Shown: one piece after another, positions 32,029 through 40,481 of the stretch
Layout of the letters: the number at the start of each line of letters is the position of its first letter
Position numbering within the stretch: the first letter of the stretch is position 1
Source of the DNA: Azohydromonas lata NBRC 102462
Lineage (GTDB): Bacteria > Pseudomonadota > Gammaproteobacteria > Burkholderiales > Burkholderiaceae_C
Assembly (NCBI RefSeq): GCF_001571085.1
Contig: NZ_BCTC01000005.1
Span: forward strand, 62,001 to 126,000
Reading direction: 5' to 3'
DNA length: 64,000 bases
Position numbers and translations under genes: made by a program
Notes under the pieces: generated by a model
Told to the model about the DNA's origin: nothing
What the model saw: the letters and a program-made list of their open reading frames with translations, nothing else
Database searches by the model: none

Positions 32029-33249
32029 ATGCCCGCCTACCGCTTCGAGGCCCTCAAGGCCGACGGCAAGACCAGCACCGGGCTGCTGGAAGCCGACAAC
32101 GCCCGCGCCGCCCGCGCCCAACTGCGCGCGCAGGCGCTGGTGCCGCTGCAGGTGCAGCCCGTGGCCGCGGGCTCGGAAGGCGCGGCCGGCGGCGCGGCGC
32201 GCTGGCGGGGGCGGGTGTTCGGCAACACGGCGCTGACGGTGTGGACGCGCCAGCTCGCCGGGCTGGTGTCCTCCGGGCTGCCGCTGGAGCGCGCCCTCAC
32301 GGCGCTGGCCGACGAGGCCGAGGACCCGCGCCAGCGCGAGCTGGTGGCGCACCTGCGCAGCGAGGTCAACGCCGGCTCCTCCTTCGCCCGCGCGCTGGCC
32401 GGCGCGCCGCGCGAGTTCGACGACGTCTACCGCGCCGTCGTTTCCGCAGGCGAGCAAAGCGGTGCGCTGGGCACCGTGCTGGAGCGCCTGGCCAACGACC
32501 TGGAGGAGCGCCAGGCGCTGCGCGCGCGGCTGTTGGGCGCCACGCTCTACCCGGCCATCGTGTCGGTGATCGCGGTGGTGATCGTGGTCTTCCTGGTCAC
32601 CTACGTCGTGCCGCAGGTGGCCTCGGTCTTCACCAGCTCCAAGCGCGCGCTGCCGGCACTCACGGTGGCCATGCTGGCGCTGAGCGACTTCGTCCGGCAC
32701 TGGGGCTGGCTGATGCTGGCGCTGCTGGTGGCCGGCGGCATAGGCCTGGCCGCGGCGCGGCGCAATCCGGCCTTCCGCGAGCGCTTTGACGCCGGCTGGC
32801 TGCGGCTGCCGCTGGTCGGCCGCCTGGCGCGCGGCTACAACGCGGCGCGCTTCGCGGGCACGCTGGCCATGCTGGCCGACGCGGGCGTGCCCATCCTCAA
32901 GGCGCTGCAGGCGGCCGCCGAGACCCTCTCCAACCGCGCCATGCGCGCCGACGCGCTGGACGCCCTGGTGCAGGTGCGCGAGGGCGCGCCGCTGGCGCTG
33001 GCGCTGGCGGCGAAAAAACGCTTTCCGGGCCTGCTGCCCATGTTCGCCCGCCTGGGCGAGCAGACCGGCGAGCTGCCGCAGATGCTGGGCCGCGCCGCCG
33101 CGCAGCTCGGCGCCGAGGTGCAGCGCCGCGCACTGGCGCTGGCCACCATCCTGGAGCCGCTGCTCATCGTGGGCATGGGCGGCGTGGTGATGCTCATCGT
33201 CCTGGCCGTGCTGCTGCCCATCATCCAGCTCAACACCTGGGTCAAGTAA
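32029..33249 (+). CDS. gspF: Type II secretion system inner-membrane platform protein GspF
   Basis: Polytopic platform protein that contacts GspE. 406 residues. Two tandem T2SSF domains are visible, each with the VWTRQLAGLVSSGLPLERAL / FAGTLAMLADAGVPILKAL motif and the EQSGALGTVLERLANDLEER / EQTGELPQMLGRAA motif. Three membrane segments occur at about 172-195, 222-245 and 375-400. It is the last gene of the gsp run. No clear terminator follows within 100 bp. Confidence 0.96.
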   Translation: MPAYRFEALKADGKTSTGLLEADNARAARAQLRAQALVPLQVQPVAAGSEGAAGGAARWRGRVFGNTALTVWTRQLAGLVSSGLPLERALTALADEAEDPRQRELVAHLRSEVNAGSSFARALAGAPREFDDVYRAVVSAGEQSGALGTVLERLANDLEERQALRARLLGATLYPAIVSVIAVVIVVFLVTYVVPQVASVFTSSKRALPALTVAMLALSDFVRHWGWLMLALLVAGGIGLAAARRNPAFRERFDAGWLRLPLVGRLARGYNAARFAGTLAMLADAGVPILKALQAAAETLSNRAMRADALDALVQVREGAPLALALAAKKRFPGLLPMFARLGEQTGELPQMLGRAAAQLGAEVQRRALALATILEPLLIVGMGGVVMLIVLAVLLPIIQLNTWVK

Positions 33250-33428
33250 GCGCCCTGGGCGCTGCGTCGCGGCGGCACAACCGTGAACTTCGTCCGCACC
33301 ACCGTCTGCACAACGGGCCTGTCTCTTGCTTAAATGACAGGGAAACAAGGCGCCGCGGCACTGGCCATCCGCGCTGGTTGGCGGTTGGTGGGCAGCGGGC
33401 GCCTCGCGAAGTGCAAGGAGGTGTGTTC

Positions 33429-34433
33429 ATGGCTGCCCCGTCGACCGATCTCGTTCCTTCCCCGCCGCCCAGCGCGATTCCGATCGCCAGCCTGCGCAAC
33501 CTCTACCGTGTCGATGAGGTCGAGCGCCGGCTGACCAAGCTGCCCCCGCGCGAGCACGAGCACCTGCGCAGCACCTATGAGCGCATGCTGGAAAAGGGCC
33601 CCGAGCGCTTCCAGGTCAAGCCTTCCGGCCTGCCGGCCATGCAGCACCTGTACGAGGAGCTGCCCAACTTCCGCGAGGTGCTGGACGACGTGCGCCGCCA
33701 GCTCGCGCTCTGCCACGACAGCCGCGACGCGCTGGAAATCACGCCCATGCTGCTGCTTGGGCCGCCCGGCATAGGCAAGACGCACTTCGCCCGCGCCGTG
33801 TCGCAGTTGCTGGGTACCGGCCTGGGCTTCATCTCCATGAGCTCGCTCACCGCCGGCTGGGTGCTCAGCGGCGCCTCCAGCCAATGGAAGGGAGCACGCC
33901 CGGGCAAGGTGTTCGAAACGCTGGTGGACGGCGCCTACGCCAACCCGGTGATGGTGGTGGACGAGATCGACAAGGCCCGCGCCGAGCAGGCCTACGACCC
34001 GTTGGGCGCGCTCTACGGGCTGCTGGAGCACGACACGGCGCACAGCTTCACCGACGAGTTCGCCGAGGTGCCCATAGACGCCAGCCAGGTGATCTGGATC
34101 GCCACGGCCAACGACGAGCGCGGCATTCCCGAGCCCATCCTCAACCGCATGAACGTGTTCGAGGTGCAGTCGCCGGACCATGACGCGGCGCGCAGCATCG
34201 CGCTGCGGCTGTACGCGGGCATACGCGCCACGCACGACTGGGGCCGGCGCTTCGAGGCCGAGCCGCTGGAGGAGGTGCTGGAGCGGCTGGCGGCCATGGC
34301 GCCGCGCGAGATGCGCCGCACCTGGATGACGGCCTTCGGCAACGCCCGCCTGGCCGGGCGCGACCACATCGAGCTGGCCGACCTGCCCGGCGCCGCCGCC
34401 AAGCGCACGCCCATGGGTTTCACGGCGCAGTAG
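33429..34433 (+). CDS. Stand-alone Lon-like AAA ATPase of unknown function
   Basis: 334 residues with a near-perfect AAGGAGG at 33415-33421. Walker A GPPGIGKTH (111-119), Walker B MVVDEIDK (175-182), sensor 1 IATANDERGIPEPILNRM and an arginine-finger-like region match the AAA module of Lon proteases. There is neither the Lon substrate-binding N-domain nor the Ser-Lys protease domain, so this is an ATPase/unfoldase-like protein only. The N-terminal 100 residues are helical and charged. It has its own start after a 179-bp gap from gspF and is convergent with the AI-2E permease gene, so it is probably transcribed alone. Function not assignable from sequence. Confidence 0.8.
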   Translation: MAAPSTDLVPSPPPSAIPIASLRNLYRVDEVERRLTKLPPREHEHLRSTYERMLEKGPERFQVKPSGLPAMQHLYEELPNFREVLDDVRRQLALCHDSRDALEITPMLLLGPPGIGKTHFARAVSQLLGTGLGFISMSSLTAGWVLSGASSQWKGARPGKVFETLVDGAYANPVMVVDEIDKARAEQAYDPLGALYGLLEHDTAHSFTDEFAEVPIDASQVIWIATANDERGIPEPILNRMNVFEVQSPDHDAARSIALRLYAGIRATHDWGRRFEAEPLEEVLERLAAMAPREMRRTWMTAFGNARLAGRDHIELADLPGAAAKRTPMGFTAQ

Positions 34434-34464
34434 CCCGCCACGGCGCCCCGCGCAGACCGCCCCG

Positions 34465-35577
34465 TCAGGCCGTGGGCGGCTCCTTGGGCGGCGGCCGCGG
34501 CGCCACCACGGCTGCCGCCAGGCCGTCCGAGGCCGGCCGCGCCCAGGCGTCCAGCAGCGTGTAGGCCACGGCCAGCACCACCGGGCCGATGAAGATGCCC
34601 ACCAGGCCGAAGGCCAGCAGCCCGCCGATCACGCCGGTGAAGATGAGCAGCAGCGGCAAGTCCGCCCCCAGCCGTATGAGCACCGGGCGAACGATGTTGT
34701 CCATGGTGGCCACCACCAGCGACCACACCGCCAGGAACACGCCCCAGCCGGTCTCGCCGCTCCAGAACACCCACACCGTGGCCGGCACCAGCACCGGCAG
34801 CGCGCCGATCTGCGCGATGCAGAGCATGAACATGGCCATGGTCAGCAGCCCCGCCATGGGCACGCCGGCCAGCGCCAGCCCAACGCCGGCCAGCAGCGCC
34901 TGTATCAGCGCCGTGCCGCCCACGCCCAGGGCCACGCCGCGGATGGCCTGCGCAGCCAGCTCCACCACGGCCACGCCCTGCTCGCCCCCCAGCCGCCGCG
35001 CAAAGCGCACCAGCGCCGCGGCCCAGCCCTCGCCCGTGGCGTACATCACCGAGGCCAGCGCCGCGGTCACTAGGAACTGCAGCAGCAGCCGCCCAACGCT
35101 GCCCACCTCCAGCAGCAGCCAGCGCGTGAGGTTGCCCGCGTAGGGCGTGAGCAGGTTGAACAGGCCGTCCACGCCCAGCGAGACGGCCTCGGACCAGGCG
35201 CGCTTGAGCTGCACGCCGACAAAGGGCAGCCCGGAGAGCCACTGCGGCGGCGTGCGGGGCGGACGCCAGGTGGTGAGCAGCCGCACGGCCTCGCCGATCT
35301 GGTCGATGTGGTTGATCAGCGCCGCCACCGCCAGCGTCAGCGGCAGCAGCAGCAGCACGACCAGCAGCAGCGTCATCACCGTCACCGCCAGCCAGCGCCG
35401 GTTCCACAGCCGGCGCTGCAGCGTCAGCAGCAGCGGCCAGGTGGAGACCACCAGCATGGCCGCCCAAATGCCCGGGCCGAGGAAGGGGCGCAGTATCCAC
35501 AGCGAGCCGACGATCAGCGCCGCGATGAACAGCACGCCCAACGTGGTGCGGGGCAGGTCTTGGGAGGGCATGGACAT
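34465..35577 (-). CDS. AI-2E family transporter (PerM/YdiK-like)
   Basis: Polytopic inner-membrane protein, 370 residues. Hydrophobic segments at about 12-60 (two), 65-90, 155-180, 205-330 (several) and 335-355, and family motifs near the C-terminus (WSLVVATMDNIVRPVLIRLGADLPLLLIFTGVIGGLLAFGLVGIFIGPVVLAV). Family members include TqsA and YdiK; their substrates are mostly unproven, so a transported molecule is not claimed. A second in-frame ATG six bases downstream (35571) is an alternative start. Convergent with the AAA ATPase gene. Confidence 0.9.
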   Translation of the reverse strand: MSMPSQDLPRTTLGVLFIAALIVGSLWILRPFLGPGIWAAMLVVSTWPLLLTLQRRLWNRRWLAVTVMTLLLVVLLLLPLTLAVAALINHIDQIGEAVRLLTTWRPPRTPPQWLSGLPFVGVQLKRAWSEAVSLGVDGLFNLLTPYAGNLTRWLLLEVGSVGRLLLQFLVTAALASVMYATGEGWAAALVRFARRLGGEQGVAVVELAAQAIRGVALGVGGTALIQALLAGVGLALAGVPMAGLLTMAMFMLCIAQIGALPVLVPATVWVFWSGETGWGVFLAVWSLVVATMDNIVRPVLIRLGADLPLLLIFTGVIGGLLAFGLVGIFIGPVVLAVAYTLLDAWARPASDGLAAAVVAPRPPPKEPPTA

Positions 35578-35651
35578 GGGCGGCGCGCGTCGTTGGCAAG
35601 GAACCCGGGGATGCTACCCACCCCGTCCCCGGGGATCGCCTTGCCAGGGGC

Positions 35652-36593
35652 TCAGTACGACAGGCCGGTGGTGCTGGCGTCAGGCGTGCCGCCGGTGTTG
35701 CCGGCGCTGAAGTACTGGTAGATGAAGTGGCCGGTATCCGCTTTCACGAGCACGCGTTCGCCAAAAGCCGCTTCACGGATTTGCAGCACGCCGCCGGGCT
35801 GAAGGCTGCCGCCCACCAGCTTGGTGAAGGACGTGGGCTGGGTCAGGACGTAGTCGTGGCCGTTCACCCTCACGTTGCCGTGCACGGCCACGCTGGAGCT
35901 GTCCGCGGAAGTCGCCACGTCAACCGCGTAATCGGCTCGCACCGCCGTGCTGCCCTCGTTGAAGGTGGCATTGCTGAGGCTGATGGACAGCGTGTTCACG
36001 GTCCCGATGGCAAAGCTCACCGCCGCGCCGCCACTGAGGGTGGCCCCATCCGCATTCAGGCCGTTGAAGCTCAGCGACAGCGAGCCGGACGAAGCGCCGT
36101 ACCCCGTCACCGAAATGCCCAATCCGCCATTGATGGGCATGCCGTCCACGACGCAGCCGTGGAACTGGAGGTTGGCGGAATCGCCCTGCGACAACCGGCC
36201 GTTGTTGTCGGCGTCCGAAACCGATCCGTCCACGTATCCACCGTCCGGACAAGACACAGGCTTGGTTTGCGTCGCCTGGGCCTGCTCGCGCCCGCTGGCG
36301 CCCTGGTCCAGCAGGCGCTGGAGCAGGCCCACGGGGTCGGCGGGGATGCTTGAAGCCTGGCCGGCTTCCTGAATTCCCTCCAGGCTGGAAATACCTCTCA
36401 GGCCGTCGGCTGCGGCCAGGACGGCAAGCATGGAGTCCGACACCGAGCCGGCAACCTCCTGGTAGGTCGTGGCCGTGATGCCCGGCGACGTGGGTGCCGG
36501 CTCGGAACTGCCCCCGCCTCCACCGCCGCAAGCGGACAACAACAGGCCGGCTGCGCAGGCCACGGGCAGCAGCCGCATCGAGATCTTGTTCAT
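35652..36593 (-). CDS. Putative lipoprotein with EF-hand-like loop
   Basis: 313 residues of unknown function. A signal peptide ends in the lipobox LLSAC, and six glycines follow the lipidated cysteine. Residues 127-138 (DADNNGRLSQGD) match a 12-residue EF-hand calcium loop: D1, D3, N5, G6, L8, D12. The loop lies between two cysteines (C115 and C147) that could form a disulfide. The rest is Ser/Gly/Thr-rich and predicted beta. ATG 36593 has AGGA at about 8 nt. It is probably an exported, outer-membrane or periplasmic protein. It is codirectional with the Crp-like gene, 199 bp downstream. Confidence 0.75.
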   Translation of the reverse strand: MNKISMRLLPVACAAGLLLSACGGGGGGSSEPAPTSPGITATTYQEVAGSVSDSMLAVLAAADGLRGISSLEGIQEAGQASSIPADPVGLLQRLLDQGASGREQAQATQTKPVSCPDGGYVDGSVSDADNNGRLSQGDSANLQFHGCVVDGMPINGGLGISVTGYGASSGSLSLSFNGLNADGATLSGGAAVSFAIGTVNTLSISLSNATFNEGSTAVRADYAVDVATSADSSSVAVHGNVRVNGHDYVLTQPTSFTKLVGGSLQPGGVLQIREAAFGERVLVKADTGHFIYQYFSAGNTGGTPDASTTGLSY

Positions 36594-36792
36594 GCTTGTT
36601 TTCCTGGTTTGAGATGTCCCCTGCCGCGCCACCACGGCGCCGGCAGCAGGACGCGGCCCCCTCGACCGCCGCCGCGCATTGTGGAGAAGCCCGCAACCGG
36701 AGCGCCTCGCGCCGCTTGCGGCACATCAAGACCCGGGTGCAAAGCGCCGCCAGCCGGCCGCGGCCGCACCCACGCGCCACGGCAACGCGGGC

Positions 36793-37521
36793 TCAGTCCG
36801 CCGGCCCGTAGTGGCGCAGCTTGTCGAGTGCCAGCACGCGCACGCCGCCGTATTCGATGCGGATCACGCCCTCGGCCTGCATGCTGCGCAGCGCGCGGTT
36901 GACGCGCTGGCGCGACAAGCCCACCAGGTAGGCCAGCTCCTGCTGCGTGATGCGCAGCATCTCGCCCACGCCCGGGTACAGCACCGGATCGAACAGCGCG
37001 GCCAGGCTGCGCGCCACGCGGGCATCGGGCTGCGTCAGCCGGTCGATGTCGCGCGCCGCGATGAACTGGCCCAGCCGCTCGTTGAGCTGCTGCATCAGGA
37101 AGCGGTTGAAGCCCAGGCTGCTCTCCAGCAGCCGGTCGAAGCAGTCGATGGGCAGCCCGGCAATGACGCTGCGCCGCAGCGCCTGCACGTTGAAGCGGTA
37201 GCCCTCGCGCTTGAGCGCCGTGCCCTCGCCGAACCAGCCGCCCGGCGGCACGCCCATGTAGGTCACGGTGGTGCCGTGGGCGCCGTCGTTGCCCACCTTG
37301 AGCAGCCCGTCCAGCACGCCGAACCAGTAGATGGGCGGGCGCCCAACCCGGCACAGCAGCTCGCCGGGCTCCACCTCCACCACGCGCAGCGACGCCAGCG
37401 CCTGCTCGCGCGCCCCGGGCTCCAGCCGGGACAGCCACGGGATGCCCGGCAGCTCTTGAGCCCGCGGCATGCGCGAGCGGGAAAGCAGCGGGGCCGAGGG
37501 CGTGAGGTCGGTCAAGGCCAT
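36793..37521 (-). CDS. Crp/Fnr-family transcriptional regulator
   Basis: 242 residues. An N-terminal cyclic-nucleotide-like sensor fold (about 25-145: EVEPGELLCRVGRPPIYWFGVLDGLLKV, GGWFGEGTALKREGYRFNVQAL) precedes a C-terminal winged helix with the recognition region LRITQQELAYLVGLSRQRVNRALRSMQAEGVIRIEYGGVRVL. FNR-type iron-sulfur cysteines are absent, so it is not an oxygen sensor of that kind; the ligand is unknown. It is divergent from the acyl-CoA synthetase and liv operon. A perfect palindrome lies 33 bp before its start, which suggests it controls that operon and itself. Confidence 0.9.
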   Translation of the reverse strand: MALTDLTPSAPLLSRSRMPRAQELPGIPWLSRLEPGAREQALASLRVVEVEPGELLCRVGRPPIYWFGVLDGLLKVGNDGAHGTTVTYMGVPPGGWFGEGTALKREGYRFNVQALRRSVIAGLPIDCFDRLLESSLGFNRFLMQQLNERLGQFIAARDIDRLTQPDARVARSLAALFDPVLYPGVGEMLRITQQELAYLVGLSRQRVNRALRSMQAEGVIRIEYGGVRVLALDKLRHYGPAD

Positions 37522-37553
37522 GCGGGAAACCCCCTTTGGGACAGACCCGGAGA

Positions 37554-37571
37554 TTGTCGCCGTCGCGACAA
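37554..37571. promoter_or_regulatory. Palindromic operator for the Crp/Fnr-family regulator (candidate)
   Basis: TTGTCGC (37554-37560) and GCGACAA (37565-37571) form a perfect inverted repeat around CGTC. The size, the TTG...CAA ends and the location fit Crp/Fnr-type boxes. It sits in the 127-bp divergent region, 33 bp from the regulator start and 78 bp from the ligase start. Confidence 0.6.
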
Positions 37572-37648
37572 CTCGGCGTCAAAGTGCCGCCCAGAATCCG
37601 TGCACTTCGCCGCCACACCGGGGGCGAAGCCGCTGTCGGGAGACGCCG

Positions 37649-39589
37649 TTGACGACTTTTCCTCACCTGCTGCTTGAACATGCCGCCCAACGCCCGCAGG
37701 CCCCCGCGCTGCGCGAGAAGGACCTGGGCATCTGGCAAACGCTGACCTGGGGCGAGCTTGCGGAGCTCGTGCGCGCGCTGGCGCATGGCCTGTCCGCGGC
37801 CGGGCTGCGGCGCGGCGAGCACCTGATCGTCGTGGGCGAGAACCGGCCGCGGCTGTACGCGGCCATGCTGGCGGCGCAGTCGCTGGGCGCGGTGCCCGTG
37901 CCGCTGTACCAGGACGCGGTGGCGGCGGAGTTCGTCTTCCCGTTGCGCAATGCCGAGGCGCGCTTCGTGGTCGCCGAGGACCAGGAGCAGATCGACAAGT
38001 TCCTGGAGATCCGCGAGCAGTGCCCGCTGCTGCAGGGCCTGTGGTTCGATGACCCGCGTGGCCTGCGCAACTACCGCGAGCCGGGCCTGGCCTCGCTGGA
38101 TGCGCTGGCGGAGTCCGGCCGCGCCCACGCCGCGCAGCACCCCGGCTTCTTCGAGGCCGAGGCGCGCCGGGTCCAGCCCGCCGACGTCGCGGCCATGTTC
38201 TACACGTCGGGCACCACCGGCACGCCCAAGGGTGTGGTGCACACCCACGCCTCGCTGCTGGACCGCGCGCAGGCCGGCGCGCGCTTCGACAAGCTCACCG
38301 CCGCCGAGGAGGTGCTGGCCTACCTGCCGCCGGCCTGGATAGGCCAGAACATCTTCAGTTATGCCCAGTGGCTGGCTTGCGGTTACGTCGTCAACTGCCC
38401 TGAGTCGGCCGCCACGGTGTCCATCGACCTGAAGGAGATTGGGCCGACCTACTACTTCGCGCCGCCGCGCGTCTTCGAAGGCCTGCTCACCAGCGTCATG
38501 GTGCGCATGGAGGACGCCGGCAAGCTCAAGCGCTGGCTGTTCGAGCGCTTCATGGCGCTGGCCCGCCGCGTGGGCCCGGCCCGCCTGGACGGCAAGCCGC
38601 TGCCGCTCACCGACCGACTGGCCTGGAAGCTGGGCGACTTGTGCATCTACGGTCCGCTGCGCAACCAGTTGGGCATGTCGCGCGTGCGTGTGGCCTACAC
38701 CGCGGGCGAGGCCATTGGGCCGGACCTGTTCAGCTTCTACCGCGCCATAGGCGTCAACCTCAAGCAGCTCTACGGCTCCACCGAGACGGCGGTGTTCGTG
38801 TGCTTGCAGCCCGACCACGAGGCGAAGGCCGATACGGTGGGCGTGCCGATCGAGGGGGTGGAGCTGCGCATTACCGCCGACGGCGAGGTGCTGGTGAAAT
38901 CCTCGGGGCTGCTGCAAGGTTACTTCCGCAACCCGCAGGCCACGGCCGAGGCGCTGCAGGACGGGTGGTTTCGCACCGGCGACGCCGGCTTCCTGGACGC
39001 GGGCGGCCACCTCAAGATCATCGACCGCGCCAAGGACGTCGGCCGGCTCAAGGGCGGCGCTTTCGACGGCGCCATGTTCGCGCCCAAGTACGTGGAGAAC
39101 AAGCTGAAATTCTTCCCGTACGTGAAGGAGGCCGTGGCCTTCGGCGACGGGCGCGACCAGGTCTGCGCCTTCGTCAACATCGACATGGAAGCCGTGGGCC
39201 ATTGGGCCGAGCGCCGCAACCTGCCCTACACCGGCTACACCGACCTGGCAGCCAAGCCGCAGGTGCTGGAGCTCATCCGCGGCTGCGTCGAGCAGGTCAA
39301 CGCCGACCTGGCGCGCGACGAGCAGCTCGCCGGCTGCCAGGTGCACCGCTTCCTGGTGCTGCACAAGGAGCTGGACGCCGACGACGGCGAGCTCACCCGC
39401 ACGCGCAAGGTGCGCCGCGGCTTCATCGCCGAGCGCTACGCGCCGCTGTTGCAGGCCCTCTTCGAAGGGCGCGAGAGCCAGTTCATCGAAACCCCGGTGA
39501 AGTTCGAGGACGGGCGCAGTGGCGTGGTCAGCGCCACGCTGCGCATCGCCGACGCCAAGACCTACCCCGTCGCCCGGAGGGCCGCTTGA
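37649..39589 (+). CDS. AMP-forming acyl-CoA synthetase (long-chain/aryl-CoA ligase type)
   Basis: Activates a carboxylic acid to its CoA thioester through an acyl-AMP. 646 residues. The AMP-binding motif is intact: MFYTSGTTGTPKGVVHTH, then QLYGSTETAVF, the RTGDAGFLDAGGHLKIIDRAKD core and the conserved end region. I start it at TTG 37649 (MTTFPHLLLEHAAQRP) because GGGAG lies 6 nt before it and no ATG is suitably placed; the open frame upstream runs into the regulator gene. The stop overlaps the livG start (TGATG). Substrate unknown; operon context with an ABC uptake system suggests an imported acid. Confidence 0.9.
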   Translation: MTTFPHLLLEHAAQRPQAPALREKDLGIWQTLTWGELAELVRALAHGLSAAGLRRGEHLIVVGENRPRLYAAMLAAQSLGAVPVPLYQDAVAAEFVFPLRNAEARFVVAEDQEQIDKFLEIREQCPLLQGLWFDDPRGLRNYREPGLASLDALAESGRAHAAQHPGFFEAEARRVQPADVAAMFYTSGTTGTPKGVVHTHASLLDRAQAGARFDKLTAAEEVLAYLPPAWIGQNIFSYAQWLACGYVVNCPESAATVSIDLKEIGPTYYFAPPRVFEGLLTSVMVRMEDAGKLKRWLFERFMALARRVGPARLDGKPLPLTDRLAWKLGDLCIYGPLRNQLGMSRVRVAYTAGEAIGPDLFSFYRAIGVNLKQLYGSTETAVFVCLQPDHEAKADTVGVPIEGVELRITADGEVLVKSSGLLQGYFRNPQATAEALQDGWFRTGDAGFLDAGGHLKIIDRAKDVGRLKGGAFDGAMFAPKYVENKLKFFPYVKEAVAFGDGRDQVCAFVNIDMEAVGHWAERRNLPYTGYTDLAAKPQVLELIRGCVEQVNADLARDEQLAGCQVHRFLVLHKELDADDGELTRTRKVRRGFIAERYAPLLQALFEGRESQFIETPVKFEDGRSGVVSATLRIADAKTYPVARRAA

Positions 39590-40449
39590 TGAACGCCATC
39601 GTCAGCTCCGAGCTGCTTGCCCAGCCCGCCACCATGCCCTCGCCCGACCTGGAGCCGCCCGCCGCCACGGGGCGCCGCATCGGCGACGTCATCCTGGCCG
39701 TCAACCACATCACGCTGCGCTTTGGCGGCGTCAAGGCGCTCACCGACATCAGCTTCGACGTGAGGGAGCACGAGATCCGCTCCATCATCGGCCCCAACGG
39801 TGCCGGCAAGAGCTCCATGCTCAACTGCATCAACGGCGTGTACCAGCCGCAGGAAGGCTCCATCACCCTGCGCGGCAAGAGTTTCAAGAACATGAACCCG
39901 CGGCAGGTCGCGGAAGCGGGCGTGGCCCGCACCTTCCAGAACCTGGCCCTGTTCAAGGGCATGAGCGTGCTGGACAACATCATGGCCGGGCGCAACCTGC
40001 GCATGAAGGCCAACATCTTCCAGCAGGCGCTGCGGCTGGGCCCGGCGCTGCGCGAGGAGATAGCGCAGCGCGAGAAGGTGGAACGCATCATCGACTTCCT
40101 GGAGATCCAGCCCTGGCGCAAGACCCCCGTGGGCCGCCTGCCCTACGGCCTGCAAAAGCGCGTGGACCTGGGGCGGGCGCTGGCGATGGAGCCCTCGGTG
40201 CTGCTGCTGGACGAGCCCATGGCGGGCATGAACGTCGAGGAAAAGCAGGACATGTGTCGCTTCATCCTCGACGTCAACGACGAGTTCGGCACCACCATCG
40301 TCCTCATCGAGCACGACATGGGCGTGGTGATGGACATCTCCGACCGCGTCGTGGTGCTGGACTACGGCAAGAAGATCGGCGACGGCGCACCGGATGAAGT
40401 GCGCAGCAACCCCGACGTCATCAGCGCCTACCTCGGCGCCGGCCACTGA
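39589..40449 (+). CDS. livG: Branched-chain-type ABC transporter ATP-binding protein (LivG-like)
   Basis: Cytoplasmic ATPase of a HAAT-family importer. 286 residues. Walker A GPNGAGKSS, Q-loop NLALF, signature region LPYGLQKRVDLGRALAMEPSVLLLDEP (LPYGLQKRV in place of LSGGQ, usual for LivG), Walker B, and the H-loop in LIEHDMGVVMDISDRV. A 35-residue N-terminal extension precedes the core. The start overlaps the ligase stop by one base. The symbol reflects family position, not proven amino-acid transport. Confidence 0.92.
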   Translation: MNAIVSSELLAQPATMPSPDLEPPAATGRRIGDVILAVNHITLRFGGVKALTDISFDVREHEIRSIIGPNGAGKSSMLNCINGVYQPQEGSITLRGKSFKNMNPRQVAEAGVARTFQNLALFKGMSVLDNIMAGRNLRMKANIFQQALRLGPALREEIAQREKVERIIDFLEIQPWRKTPVGRLPYGLQKRVDLGRALAMEPSVLLLDEPMAGMNVEEKQDMCRFILDVNDEFGTTIVLIEHDMGVVMDISDRVVVLDYGKKIGDGAPDEVRSNPDVISAYLGAGH

Positions 40450-40481
40450 CCGCGGCAGCGGCGAACGCAGGAACGACATCC

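Noticed and set aside
37604-37629. Second inverted repeat (CTTCGCC/GGCGAAG) in the regulator-ligase gap as another operator
   Set aside because: The half-sites do not resemble the main palindrome and the spacing is wide; more likely a chance GC hairpin in the leader.
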